Source: Candidatus Fermentibacterales bacterium (lineage in GTDB: Bacteria; Fermentibacterota; Fermentibacteria; Fermentibacterales; JAFGKQ01). Taken from it: DNA of 30,788 nt. Numbering within the stretch: the first letter of the stretch is position 1; every line of letters starts with the position of its first letter. The position numbers and the translations under genes are program-made. The notes beneath the pieces are model-generated. The model was given only the letters and a program-made list of their open reading frames with translations, ran no database searches and had not been told where the DNA came from. The stretch is from NCBI GenBank assembly GCA_016928495.1, contig JAFGKQ010000023.1:1-30788 (forward strand), in the 5' to 3' direction. This document shows, one piece after another, positions 8,686 through 16,033 of this stretch.

Positions 8686-8796
8686 GCGGAACACCCTTTC
8701 TCGATCGAGCTTGCGGGCCTAGATTCGAACCAAATCTCTGTATTCGATCGGCCGACTGCAATAGTCAGCCATCCTGGCGGGGAAAGAGGTTCCGGT

Positions 8797-10458
8797 GTGA
8801 GGTCTGCGCATCTGTCCGTCTCTCTTGTCCTTGTGATCCTCGCCGGCTCGTCCGCGGCATACCCGCTCCGGGTCGCCGTGCTGGGTGACAGAACGGGCAG
8901 TCCCGATGATGGCGACTTCGCGCGAGCTGTCTCCACCATAGCACTGATGCGGCCGGACCTGGTCCTCAGCGTGGGCGACTTCATCGACGGCTACTGCGAC
9001 TCGAGCACGGCGGCCGCGCAATGGGAGCACGTGCTCTCGATGATGGGTCCCATCCTCTCCAATCACCATCTGGTGTGGGTTCCCGGCAACCACGACATCT
9101 GGGACGGGGACTCGCGCGAGCTCTGGGAGGAGATCACCGGGGTCGAGGCCAGCCATGTCGAGGAGCACGGGGAGGTCGTCTTCGTTGTCTGGGACAGCTC
9201 CACGCTGCCCGACTACGTCGATGGTCCCGCCATGCGGTGGCTGCGGGATGCGCTGGCCGGGCTGGCGCGAGAGCGAACCGTGCTGCTGATCACCCACAAG
9301 CCCTTCTCGATGATGGTAGACCAGGACAGCGCGGCGGCAGGCTCTTTCCACGAGCTGATGCTGGAGCACGACGTGGAGGCTGTCATATGCGGACACATAC
9401 ACGCATTCGCGGCAGACAGGAGAGACGGCGTGCTCTACATGGCCGCCGGGCCGTCCGGGGCCGGCAACTCCGTGACTGGTCCGGACCAGGCGACCTTCGA
9501 CCAGGTGGCCTGGCTGACGATCCTGCCCGACAGCGTCTCCGTGGCGGTCCTCGAGGCCTACCACGCTCACGGCGAGGGCCTGAACACCCCGGCGGAGCAA
9601 TGCATGGCCTTCCGTTACTCGAGCAGGATGATAGATCTGGAGCCCCTCGAATGCGGGTCGGGCGTCGCCGGCATGATACTGACCCCGCAGGAGCCGGGTG
9701 TCACGAGGCTCTTCAACCTGAGGTTCCTGGACACGGGGGAATGGCTGTTCGAGAGCGATACGCTGATGGTGGAGCTTGAACCGGACCTTCCCGTCCGGCT
9801 CGAGGTGGGCTACAGCCTCCCATCCACGTCCAGTCCCTATCCGCCGCCAAGCTGCGAGGCTTCCCTTATCTACGGGCCTCGCGACAAGCACCTCTCGTTC
9901 GGGTTCCAATGGCCGGTGGAGATGAGCATCGAGGCAACGCGGTCAGATCGAGTGCGCCTCGACGGCAGGCCCTCCGAGGGGGAGTACTCCTCCGTCGGGC
10001 ACCGCTTCGCGGACGCAGAGGGCGAGCCTGCGAGCTACTCCGGCGTAGCCATGTTCGCGGCTTCCGATGACTCCATGCTCTACCTCTGTGTGCAGGCTGC
10101 CGCGGCGCAGCTTCCGGAGAGCGGGGAAGTGGGTGAGAGGATCACTTTCTGCCTCGAAGCCGGCGGCTGCTTCGCCTACATCAGGGTTTCGAGGCCCGGA
10201 GAGGTCTCCTCGAGGTTCACTGACGGCCGGGAGAACCTGGGCGATCCGGGAGAGGGTTGGGTCGTGGAGGTCGACCCGGGAGAGGCCGGGGGCTTCTGGT
10301 CGGTGGAGCTGGGCGCGCCCCTCGAGGGGCTGGGGCGCGATGACGGCTCGGTTGTGCGCGCGCACGTGTTCGCAGCTTCGCAAGAGGGGGAGCTGGCCTC
10401 CTGGAGCTACCCTCTCTGGTGGGACAGCAGCACCATGGGCAGGATAGTCCTGCCATGA
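8797..10458 (+). CDS. Secreted metallophosphoesterase with C-terminal CBM9-like domain
   Basis: Exported calcineurin-like phosphoesterase, 553 aa. A signal peptide covers residues 1-21. The dinuclear metal site is complete: GDRTG (D31), GDFID (D61), GNHD (N98-H99-D100), THKP (H167) and GHIH (H200, H202). Residues 215-380 form a beta-rich linker of unknown fold. Residues about 380-553 look like a CBM9/DOMON-type sandwich: they begin 'VRLDGRPSEGEYS', contain 'DDSMLYLCVQA', and end 'STMGRIVLP', like the last strand of CBM9 domains. The substrate is unknown; the tail suggests retention on a polysaccharide or cell surface. The start is GTG 8797 with AAAGAGG 5 bases upstream; the open frame runs further back but lacks a signal sequence there. 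elbB follows after 45 bases. Confidence 0.85.
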   Translation: MRSAHLSVSLVLVILAGSSAAYPLRVAVLGDRTGSPDDGDFARAVSTIALMRPDLVLSVGDFIDGYCDSSTAAAQWEHVLSMMGPILSNHHLVWVPGNHDIWDGDSRELWEEITGVEASHVEEHGEVVFVVWDSSTLPDYVDGPAMRWLRDALAGLARERTVLLITHKPFSMMVDQDSAAAGSFHELMLEHDVEAVICGHIHAFAADRRDGVLYMAAGPSGAGNSVTGPDQATFDQVAWLTILPDSVSVAVLEAYHAHGEGLNTPAEQCMAFRYSSRMIDLEPLECGSGVAGMILTPQEPGVTRLFNLRFLDTGEWLFESDTLMVELEPDLPVRLEVGYSLPSTSSPYPPPSCEASLIYGPRDKHLSFGFQWPVEMSIEATRSDRVRLDGRPSEGEYSSVGHRFADAEGEPASYSGVAMFAASDDSMLYLCVQAAAAQLPESGEVGERITFCLEAGGCFAYIRVSRPGEVSSRFTDGRENLGDPGEGWVVEVDPGEAGGFWSVELGAPLEGLGRDDGSVVRAHVFAASQEGELASWSYPLWWDSSTMGRIVLP

Positions 10459-10468
10459 GAGGGAAGTC

Positions 10469-10487
10469 CCGCCGGCACTCCCGGCGG
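10469..10487. other. GC hairpin in the phosphoesterase-elbB gap
   Basis: CCGCCGG-CACTC-CCGGCGG is a perfect 7-bp stem with a 5-base loop, 10 bases after the phosphoesterase stop and 17 bases before the elbB start. There is no T-run after it, so intrinsic termination is doubtful. It could reduce read-through or protect an mRNA end. Confidence 0.3.
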
Positions 10488-10503
10488 TGAAGGGGGTAGC
10501 AGA

Positions 10504-11175
10504 ATGGCAGCGAGAAGAAGAGTCGCAGTGGTCCTCAGCGGCTCCGGCGTGAAGGACGGGTCGGAGATACACGAAGCCGTGTCCGCGATAATCGCTCTCG
10601 ACAGGGCAGGCTATGAAGTGGTCTTCACGGCTCCGGACGTCGATCAGGCCGCAACGGTGGACCACCTTTCGGGTCAGCCTGCGGAAGGGGAGAGGCGCAA
10701 CGTGCTCCGCGAGTCGGCCAGGATCGCCAGGGGCGAGATCCGCCCTCTTTCGAGGCTGCGACCGGAAGACTACGACGCGGTTGTGTTCCCGGGAGGCTTC
10801 GGCGCCGCGACCAACCGCTGCAGCTTCGCCGAGGAGGGTGCTTCCTGCGGCGTCCTCCCGGAGATCGAGAAACTGGTGAGGAGAGCCTCTGATGACGGCA
10901 AGCCGATCGCAGCCATGTGCATAGCCCCCGTGATACTGGCAAGGTGCCTCGGCAATGGCGTCAGGCTGACGATCGGGACGGACAGGGGAACAGCGTCGGC
11001 TCTTGAGAAGATGGGCGCCGTCCACGTAGACTGCCCCGTGGATAGCTCCGTCGTGGACGAGACCAGGAGAGTCGTGACGACCCCGGCCTACATGCTTGCC
11101 AATGGCCCCGCTCAGGTGATGGCAGGAGCCGAGAGCCTGGTGAGAGAGCTGGGGAGGTTGCTGGAGAGCGCCTAG
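10504..11175 (+). CDS. elbB: ElbB-type DJ-1/PfpI-superfamily protein (glyoxalase-like)
   Basis: Class I glutamine-amidotransferase-like protein of the ElbB branch ('enhancing lycopene biosynthesis protein 2'). E. coli ElbB has weak glyoxalase activity and an unclear main role. The 223 aa follow E. coli ElbB closely: 'VVLSGSGVKDGSEIHEA' at the start, 'RNVLRESARIARGEIRPL', 'VVFPGGFGAATN', the nucleophile elbow 'MCIAP' (Cys 139), 'RLTIGTDRGTA', 'CPVD' and the near-invariant 'VVTTPAYMLA'. The start is ATG 10504 with AGGGGG 7 bases before it. It may be transcribed with the phosphoesterase gene upstream. Its stop codon overlaps that of the convergent aminotransferase gene by 4 bases. Confidence 0.95.
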   Translation: MAARRRVAVVLSGSGVKDGSEIHEAVSAIIALDRAGYEVVFTAPDVDQAATVDHLSGQPAEGERRNVLRESARIARGEIRPLSRLRPEDYDAVVFPGGFGAATNRCSFAEEGASCGVLPEIEKLVRRASDDGKPIAAMCIAPVILARCLGNGVRLTIGTDRGTASALEKMGAVHVDCPVDSSVVDETRRVVTTPAYMLANGPAQVMAGAESLVRELGRLLESA

Positions 11176-12257
11176 CTCAGAGTCGACTCGATCGCATCCA
11201 GACCGGTCCTGAGCTGCTCGGGCGTCACGGTCCAGCCAACCCGTACACTGCCCGGAGCCCTGAAAAAGCTGCCGGGCGCAAGCAGCACATGGTGATCGTC
11301 ACGCAGCATCCTGCAGTACTCCACGTCGTCCACGCCTTCGGGCAACCGAAGCAGACCGAAGGGGCAGTAGCGGGGCTCGACCCAGGAGAGCCCCATCCTT
11401 GTCACCGAGTCCGCCACCATGGCCTTTCGCTCGTCGTAGGAGCGGTAGATCCTGCGCCGCATGGCGGGAAGCTCCCTCAGGACGCCCCTGGCCAGCCAGT
11501 CGACGATGGTCGGCATGGAGACGCCCATCAGGTCGTAGAAGCGCTCGCATCTCATCACCGTCTTCTCGTCGGCGATGATCCAGCCGAAGCGCCAGGTCCC
11601 GATGCCGTACACCTTGGTCAGCGAGCCCGTATGGACCAGCCCCGTACCGTAGGCAGCCGCTGCCTTGCGATCCGGCACATGGTCGAGATACACCTCGTCC
11701 AAGAGTACAGGGATCCCCCTTCTCGCGCTCCATTCGCCCAGCTCGATCGTCCTCTCCTCCGATAGCTCCACTCCAGAGGGGTTATGGGGATTGGTCAGCA
11801 TCACCAGGGCAGTGTCGTTGCGAGCCAGCGCGTCCAGGCGGTCGATATCGATGTCGAAGCCGGCGTCCGCCCGCCTCTCGAGGAGGTCGATGGAGCAGCC
11901 CATGGCCTCGGCCACTCCCGGGAGAGCGTCGTAGACGGGCGTCTCCACCACGACGTGCCCGCCCTCGCCCAGAACCAGGCTGCAGTAGAGGAAGTTTCCG
12001 AAGCTGCTGCCCCCCACCACGCTCATCACCTGATCCGGCCTGACTCCGTAGTGGCTGGACAGGGCCTCGCGGACCTCGGGGGGCGTGTAGGGGTCTTTCC
12101 AGGTGAGGTCGGCCTTCTCCAGCTCTATCCCCAGCTCCTCGGGGGATGGCTCGGCCGGCTGGTTCGAGGCCATGAAGACGTAATCCTGCCTGAGATGACC
12201 GTAGGAGTGCGCGAGCTGCTTGGCAAGCTGCATGTAGGGAAACTCCCTGTAACGCAT
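11172..12257 (-). CDS. PLP-dependent aminotransferase, fold type I (class I/II)
   Basis: Cytoplasmic aminotransferase, 361 aa. The fold-type-I signature residues are all present: NPHNPSG (N159, binding PLP O3'), DEVY (D187 on the pyridine nitrogen, Y190), SLTK (K215, Schiff-base lysine), the nearby R223 in TWRFGW, and R339 in SVRVGW for the substrate carboxylate. The sequence lies between aspartate/aromatic aminotransferases and HisC-like enzymes, so the amino-acid substrate cannot be named. The N-terminus is compact, without the longer arm of AspC. The start is ATG 12257 with GGAGG about 10 bases upstream. It appears monocistronic and is convergent with elbB, overlapping by 4 bases. Confidence 0.93.
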   Translation of the reverse strand: MRYREFPYMQLAKQLAHSYGHLRQDYVFMASNQPAEPSPEELGIELEKADLTWKDPYTPPEVREALSSHYGVRPDQVMSVVGGSSFGNFLYCSLVLGEGGHVVVETPVYDALPGVAEAMGCSIDLLERRADAGFDIDIDRLDALARNDTALVMLTNPHNPSGVELSEERTIELGEWSARRGIPVLLDEVYLDHVPDRKAAAAYGTGLVHTGSLTKVYGIGTWRFGWIIADEKTVMRCERFYDLMGVSMPTIVDWLARGVLRELPAMRRRIYRSYDERKAMVADSVTRMGLSWVEPRYCPFGLLRLPEGVDDVEYCRMLRDDHHVLLAPGSFFRAPGSVRVGWTVTPEQLRTGLDAIESTLS

Positions 12258-12357
12258 CTCGGACCATCCTCCACTTCCTGTTCTTCCGGCGGGGCAAGCA
12301 CGATCATCCTACTCTGCTCATCGCCGGCCGTGTATGCAACCGACCGCGGTGCTCTGC

Positions 12358-12386
12358 TTGACAGAGGGACGGAAGGGCAAGACAAT
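12358..12386 (+). promoter_or_regulatory. Sigma70-type promoter of the cupin gene
   Basis: TTGACA (12358-12363, a perfect -35) is followed after 17 bases by GACAAT (12381-12386, 4 of 6). It would give a leader of about 28 bases before the ATG at 12421. A second copy of GCTTGACAG lies at 12400-12408, just before the ribosome site, forming a direct repeat with the -35 region. Confidence 0.6.
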
Positions 12387-12420
12387 CCTCACCGACCCGG
12401 CTTGACAGGAGGACCCTTCC

Positions 12421-12924
12421 ATGGACATGGGCCCGGACGAGATCATAGAGATGCTGGGGCTCAGGCCCCTGCCGTTCGAGGGCGGCTTCTACAGGGAGAC
12501 CTACAGGTCCGGGACCAGGCTCGAGTCCGCCGACAGGTCCCTGCTCACAGCCATCTACTATCTTCTCACGCCGGACTCGCACTCGGCCATCCACCGACTC
12601 ACGGCCGACGAGCTCTACCACTTCTACTCGGGCGATCCGGTGGAGATGCTGCTCCTGCTCGAGGACGGCAGCAGCAGGCTGCTGGTGCTGGGATCGGAGC
12701 TCGCTCTGGGCCACAACCACCAGGTCCTGGTGCCTGCGGGCACCTGGCAGGGCTCGAGGCTAAGGAAGGGCGGCAGGCTTGCGCTGATGGGTACTACCAT
12801 GGCGCCCGGCTTCGATCCCGCCGACTGGCAGCCCGGGAACCCGGATGGCCTCGTGAACAGGTTCCCCGAGTGGGCTGGCATGATACGTGAGCTCGCTCCT
12901 GACAGTGGCGGCGGGAAGCAGTGA
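12421..12924 (+). CDS. Cupin_5 (DUF985) family protein
   Basis: Small single-domain cupin of the cupin_5/DUF985 family; the biochemical role of the family is not settled. The 167-aa product shows the family's landmarks: 'EGGFYRETYRS' (residues 20-30), 'TAIYYLL' (43-49), 'IHRLTADELYHFYSGDP' (57-73, with H58, E64 and H67 at the usual metal-ligand positions), 'VPAGTWQGS' (104-112) and 'GTTMAPGFDPADW'. The start is ATG 12421 with GGAGG 8 bases upstream; ATG 12427 is a possible alternative. The C-terminal coding end overlaps the upstream open frame of the zinc-ribbon gene. A good promoter lies directly upstream, so it may lead a transcript that includes the zinc-ribbon gene and perhaps the kinase. 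Confidence 0.92.
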   Translation: MDMGPDEIIEMLGLRPLPFEGGFYRETYRSGTRLESADRSLLTAIYYLLTPDSHSAIHRLTADELYHFYSGDPVEMLLLLEDGSSRLLVLGSELALGHNHQVLVPAGTWQGSRLRKGGRLALMGTTMAPGFDPADWQPGNPDGLVNRFPEWAGMIRELAPDSGGGKQ

Positions 12925-12928
12925 CCCC

Positions 12929-13276
12929 GTGAAGTGCCCCAACTGCGGAGCCGGCGTATCGGTGGGCAGTGACGGAGCCTGCATCTGCTCCTATTGCGGG
13001 TCGAGCTTCCTGGCCGACGAGCTTGGCGGAGGTCCCTCCCCTGCACCGGAGAGGACCGGGCAAGCCCCGGTCGTGATCAGGGAGATCCACCACTACCACG
13101 ACAAGCCCGACAGGCTGCCGGCTGCCCTGGGTTGTCTCTTCTTGCTCTTCTTCCCCGCAGGGATCGTCTACTACATCATCATGAAGCAGGACTACCCACG
13201 CAGGGCCAGGACGGCGCTCATCGTGTCGATCGTGGCTCTGATCGTGATAGCGCTCGGCAGAGGCCTCGGCAACTGA
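12929..13276 (+). CDS. Small zinc-ribbon membrane protein
   Basis: Unrecognised protein, about 115 aa. It begins with a zinc ribbon (C3-x2-C6 and C20-x2-C23, 'CPNCG...CSYCG'). A Pro/Gly linker and a His-rich patch 'IHHYHDKPD' follow, then two hydrophobic segments (about residues 62-84 and 92-110) with basic residues 'RRAR' between them. This predicts a membrane anchor with a cytoplasmic zinc finger. The start is uncertain: GTG 12929 (4 bases after the cupin stop, with GGGAAG about 10 bases upstream) places the ribbon at the N-terminus, while GTG 12887 would overlap the cupin gene and has no ribosome site. Similar ribbon-TM proteins occur near kinases in many bacteria, and a kinase-fold gene follows here, which suggests but does not prove a link. 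Confidence 0.72.
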   Translation: MKCPNCGAGVSVGSDGACICSYCGSSFLADELGGGPSPAPERTGQAPVVIREIHHYHDKPDRLPAALGCLFLLFFPAGIVYYIIMKQDYPRRARTALIVSIVALIVIALGRGLGN

Positions 13277-13381
13277 TCCGCCCGGAGGCCGCATCGAGGG
13301 GGACTGGTGGCGGCCCCCATGTGTTTATAGGTTCACTCGCGCGGAAGCTCGGGGCTACCGGAGGAGGACGGGGCGCAGGCC

Positions 13382-14185
13382 ATGGGGTTGGAGTTCACCA
13401 ACTACGAGATCGAGGGCAAGATCGGTGACGGAGCCTTCGGCCCCGTTTACAGCGGCACACGGAAGCAAGACGGACACAGGGTGGCCATAAGGGTCATGCC
13501 CGAGGGCCTCGTGGATTCCAGGCGGGCCAAGGACCGCTTCTCCCGCGAGATGCGGAAGGTCGCCACGCTGCACCATGTCACCCTCTGCCGGCTTCTCGAG
13601 TTCGGGGAGGTCCAGGGCCAGCTCGCCGTGATAATGGAGTACATGGAGGGCACGCCGCTCTCGCGCCTTCTGGGCTCGCCGCCCCAGGCCATGCCGCACA
13701 CGCGCGCCATCCAGATCGTGCGTGAGGTCCTGAAGGGCATGAACTACGTTCACGGCAAGGGGCTGATCCACGGCGACATCTCTCCCGGCAACATATTCGT
13801 AGGCCAGCAGGGGGACATCAAGATCGCGGATCTGGGCGTTGCCGGAGGTCTCTCTTTCGGCACAGCGAGCAGCCCCCATCTTCCCGCCCGCCTTCTCTGC
13901 TACATGGCTCCCGAGTACCTCCTGGAGGGAGTGGTGGATGCCAGAACGGACGTCTACTCGATCGGGATGGTGCTCTACAAGACCCTGGTGGGGCCCATGC
14001 CTCTGGCTCTGGACGAGATAACGGAGCAGGACGTTATGCGTGTCGTCCTCAGGAAGCCCCTTCCTCCCGCAAGGGAGGTCAACCCCCAGGTGCCTGCGTG
14101 GCTGCAGGAGGTCCTGACGGAGGCGCTCTCACACGATCCCTCCAGGCGCCTGCGGAGCTGCGAGGCCTTTCTCAACAGGCTCTAG
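13382..14185 (+). CDS. Ser/Thr protein kinase-fold protein with altered VAIK lysine
   Basis: Hanks-type kinase domain with nothing else attached (267 aa, no transmembrane or sensor part). Seen in order: a glycine loop 'GKIGDGAFGPVYSG' (12-25); 'VAIRV' with Arg 37 where the ATP-anchoring Lys is normally found; a helix-C Glu near residue 56; a catalytic loop 'HGDISPGN' (H130-N137, HRD arginine replaced by Gly but Asp 132 and Asn 137 kept); 'DLG' in place of DFG (D150); 'MAPEY' (175-179); and 'DVYSIGMVLY'. Most catalytic residues are present, so it may be weakly active or may bind nucleotide without phosphorylating. The start is ATG 13382; GGAGGAGG lies rather far upstream. The zinc-ribbon membrane protein precedes it by 105 bases, so they may work together. 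Confidence 0.88.
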   Translation: MGLEFTNYEIEGKIGDGAFGPVYSGTRKQDGHRVAIRVMPEGLVDSRRAKDRFSREMRKVATLHHVTLCRLLEFGEVQGQLAVIMEYMEGTPLSRLLGSPPQAMPHTRAIQIVREVLKGMNYVHGKGLIHGDISPGNIFVGQQGDIKIADLGVAGGLSFGTASSPHLPARLLCYMAPEYLLEGVVDARTDVYSIGMVLYKTLVGPMPLALDEITEQDVMRVVLRKPLPPAREVNPQVPAWLQEVLTEALSHDPSRRLRSCEAFLNRL

Positions 14186-14215
14186 GCCCCGCCCTGGCCG
14201 CGGCCGGCTCCCTCT

Positions 14216-14815
14216 CTACTTGCCCTTCCTGGCTCTCCGCGCCCGGGCGGCCCGCTTGCTGGAGGACGCGGAAACGGCGAGGCCGCTGCGGACCCCGGCG
14301 GCGGACCTGACGTCCTCCACGGTATAGAACGCCTTCGGGTTGAAGCGGCGGATCACCGACTCGACCTCCGGAAGCTGCTTCCTGCTCACGACCGTGAAGA
14401 TGATCTCGACGGGTCCCATCTCGCCCTCCGCCGGCACCCTGGTCGTCCTGAAGCGGCTCTCTTTCAGGTACTCCAGCAGGCGCTCCGGGTCGCCGGGAAC
14501 GATGATCCTGACCAGAGCCACCCCGAGGGCCAGCCTTCCCTCGATCAGGATGCCCACGAAGTTCCCGGTAGCGAATCCGGCGGCGTAGGCAACGTAGCAC
14601 AGCCAGTTGCTGAGGTTCTGCATGATCTGGCCGATGGCGAGAAGCCAGATGAGAACCTCCACGAACCCCAGCAGGGGAGCCAGATAGCGCATTCCCTTAC
14701 CGGTCAGTATTATCCTGACTGTCCCGATCGAGACGTCTACGATGCGGGCCAGGAAGATCGCTGCGGGAAGCACCGCGTAGGCGAAGGCAGGGCTGTCCAT
14801 CAAGCCTGTGATCAT
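14216..14815 (-). CDS. UPF0316 membrane protein (DUF5698 + DUF2179)
   Basis: Integral membrane protein of the UPF0316/YebE type, 199 aa, function unknown in the family. Three hydrophobic segments (about residues 9-30, 44-65 and 72-92) contain the family's 'VSIGTVRIILTGKGMRYLAPLLGF' (in two parts) and 'GFATGNFVGILIEGRLALG'. A soluble DUF2179 domain follows (about 125-180, 'VEIIFTVVSRKQLPEVES', 'NPKAFYTVEDVRS'); DUF2179 is also found on YitT-type proteins. The tail is strongly basic (Lys/Arg over the last 12 residues). I chose ATG 14815 with GGAGG 4 bases before it; the open frame extends back to 14935 but would place a polar segment before TM1. It is divergent from the DUF523-DUF1722 gene. Confidence 0.88.
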   Translation of the reverse strand: MITGLMDSPAFAYAVLPAAIFLARIVDVSIGTVRIILTGKGMRYLAPLLGFVEVLIWLLAIGQIMQNLSNWLCYVAYAAGFATGNFVGILIEGRLALGVALVRIIVPGDPERLLEYLKESRFRTTRVPAEGEMGPVEIIFTVVSRKQLPEVESVIRRFNPKAFYTVEDVRSAAGVRSGLAVSASSSKRAARARRARKGK

Positions 14816-14841
14816 CGCTCCTCCGGGTGGGGGTTCGCTCT

Positions 14842-14857
14842 TCCCGCAACGGCGGGA
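14842..14857. other. Hairpin in a divergent start region
   Basis: TCCCGC-AACG-GCGGGA is a perfect 6-bp stem with a 4-base loop. It sits midway between the divergent starts of the UPF0316 and DUF523-DUF1722 genes, which are only 65 bases apart. It may be an operator shared by both genes or a leader hairpin. Confidence 0.25.
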
Positions 14858-14880
14858 GACAGGGAGGGAGATACGACCGG

Positions 14881-15912
14881 ATGACTGCGTCCGCAAGACC
14901 CGGACACGGGAGGAGCCACTTCCAGAGGCCGACACTCGTGCTGAGCCGATGCCTGGAGATCGATAGCTGCAGGTACAACGGCCTCGCCATATCCGCGCCG
15001 ATCGTGAAGAGGCTGCAGCCCTTCGCGGATCTCATCCCCGTCTGCCCGGAGCTGGAGATCGGGCTCGGGGTGCCGCGAGACCCCATCAGCCTGGTCCGCA
15101 CGGCACCGTCCGGAGAGCCGCGTCTGGTTCAGCTATCCACGGGGCGCGACCTCACGCGGACCATGCATGAGTTCTGCAGCCGGTTCCTCGGAGCCCTTTC
15201 CCCTGCTACGGATGGCTTCCTGCTGAAGTCCCGGTCTCCTTCCTGCGGCATACACGACGCGAAGGTGCGCTCCGGGGCAGAACGGGGATCTGCGATCCTG
15301 GGTCGTGCTCCGGGCCTGTTCGGCGCCGCGGTCCTTGCCGCCTTTCCGGAGCTCCCGGTGACCCATGAGGGGCGCATGCTGAACTTCCGGCTGAGGGAGC
15401 ACTGGCTGACCTCTGTCTTCACGCTCGCACGATTCAGGGAGACCGTCGAGGCCTGCGCGTCTTCGGGCAGGATCGGCGCTCTGGTCGAGCTGCACGCCCG
15501 GCTGAAGCTCCTGCTTCTCGCCCAGGGCCGGGTCCACCTCGAGAGGCTCGGGAAGATCGCGGCCAACCCCGAGCGAAGGAAGGCCGCCGGCGTGCTGGAT
15601 GACTACGGGACGGCGCTGCGGGCAGCGCTGGCCAGGCCCTCCAGGAGCGCCGCGAACGTAGACGTGCTGCTACATGCGATGGGGCACATGAAGAAGATGT
15701 TGTCCCCCGGGGAAAAGGCCTTCTTCTTGGACAGCCTGGAGGAGTACCGCCAGGGACGGCTCCCCCTCAGTGCCTGCTGCTCGATGCTGAGATCCTGGGC
15801 GGTCCGCTTCGGGAACGACTACCTGCTCTCGCAGGCCTACTTCGAGCCCTATCCCAGGGAGCTTCTCGAGCTGACCGACTCCGGCCTCGGTCTCTCTCGC
15901 GGCAGGCCCTGA
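14881..15912 (+). CDS. DUF523-DUF1722 fusion protein (TudS/YbgA-like)
   Basis: Two-domain cytoplasmic protein, 343 aa. The N-terminal DUF523 domain (about 18-160) has the family cysteines: C24 and C30 in 'SRCLEIDSCRYNG', C55 in 'PVCPELEIGLGVPRDP' and C122 in 'SPSCG'. DUF523 proteins of the TudS type bind a [4Fe-4S] cluster and desulfurate thiouracil, so an iron-sulfur cluster is likely. The C-terminal DUF1722 (about 165-325, 'REHWLTSVF', 'HLERLGKIAAN', 'HAMGHMKKMLSPGEK') matches E. coli YbgA, whose role is unknown. Fusion of the two is known in other bacteria. The start is ATG 14881 after a GGGAGG-rich leader; an in-frame ATG at 14827 lies within the divergent promoter region. The substrate here is not determinable. 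Confidence 0.88.
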   Translation: MTASARPGHGRSHFQRPTLVLSRCLEIDSCRYNGLAISAPIVKRLQPFADLIPVCPELEIGLGVPRDPISLVRTAPSGEPRLVQLSTGRDLTRTMHEFCSRFLGALSPATDGFLLKSRSPSCGIHDAKVRSGAERGSAILGRAPGLFGAAVLAAFPELPVTHEGRMLNFRLREHWLTSVFTLARFRETVEACASSGRIGALVELHARLKLLLLAQGRVHLERLGKIAANPERRKAAGVLDDYGTALRAALARPSRSAANVDVLLHAMGHMKKMLSPGEKAFFLDSLEEYRQGRLPLSACCSMLRSWAVRFGNDYLLSQAYFEPYPRELLELTDSGLGLSRGRP

Positions 15913-15977
15913 GCCGGTCGAGGAGGCCGGGCTTGCGGAGACTTCCGCGCCACCGGCCTGAGCCATCCGCATCGAGA

Positions 15978-16009
15978 AGGGCGGACGGAGCAGCCGCTCC
16001 CCCCGCCCT
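15978..16009. terminator. Candidate bidirectional terminator
   Basis: A composite inverted repeat lies between two convergent genes. AGGGCGG (15978-15984) pairs with CCGCCCT (16003-16009), a 2x2 internal mismatch follows, then GGAGC pairs with GCTCC around a 4-base AGCC loop. The plus strand continues with GCGGGTCCTTCTG, a weak T-rich tail. Its position, 66 bases after one stop and 25 bases before the other, fits termination from both sides. Confidence 0.5.
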
Positions 16010-16033
16010 GGCGGGTCCTTCTGAGAACAGGTC

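Noticed and set aside
8700-8760. GGTTCGAATC on the minus strand resembling a tRNA T-loop
   Set aside because: The flanking bases do not form the 5-bp T stem, and no acceptor, D or anticodon arms can be built around it.
7954-8796. N-terminal extension of the metallophosphoesterase frame
   Set aside because: The extension is antisense to the lipoprotein gene. GTG 8797 has a ribosome site and starts a signal peptide.
10469-10487. Intrinsic terminator after the phosphoesterase gene
   Set aside because: The stem is good but no T-run follows, and elbB begins 17 bases later; listed only as a hairpin.
6620-12257. Histidine-biosynthesis cluster (PHP phosphatase plus HisC-like aminotransferase)
   Set aside because: The two genes are 3.7 kb apart with unrelated genes between, and no other his gene is present.
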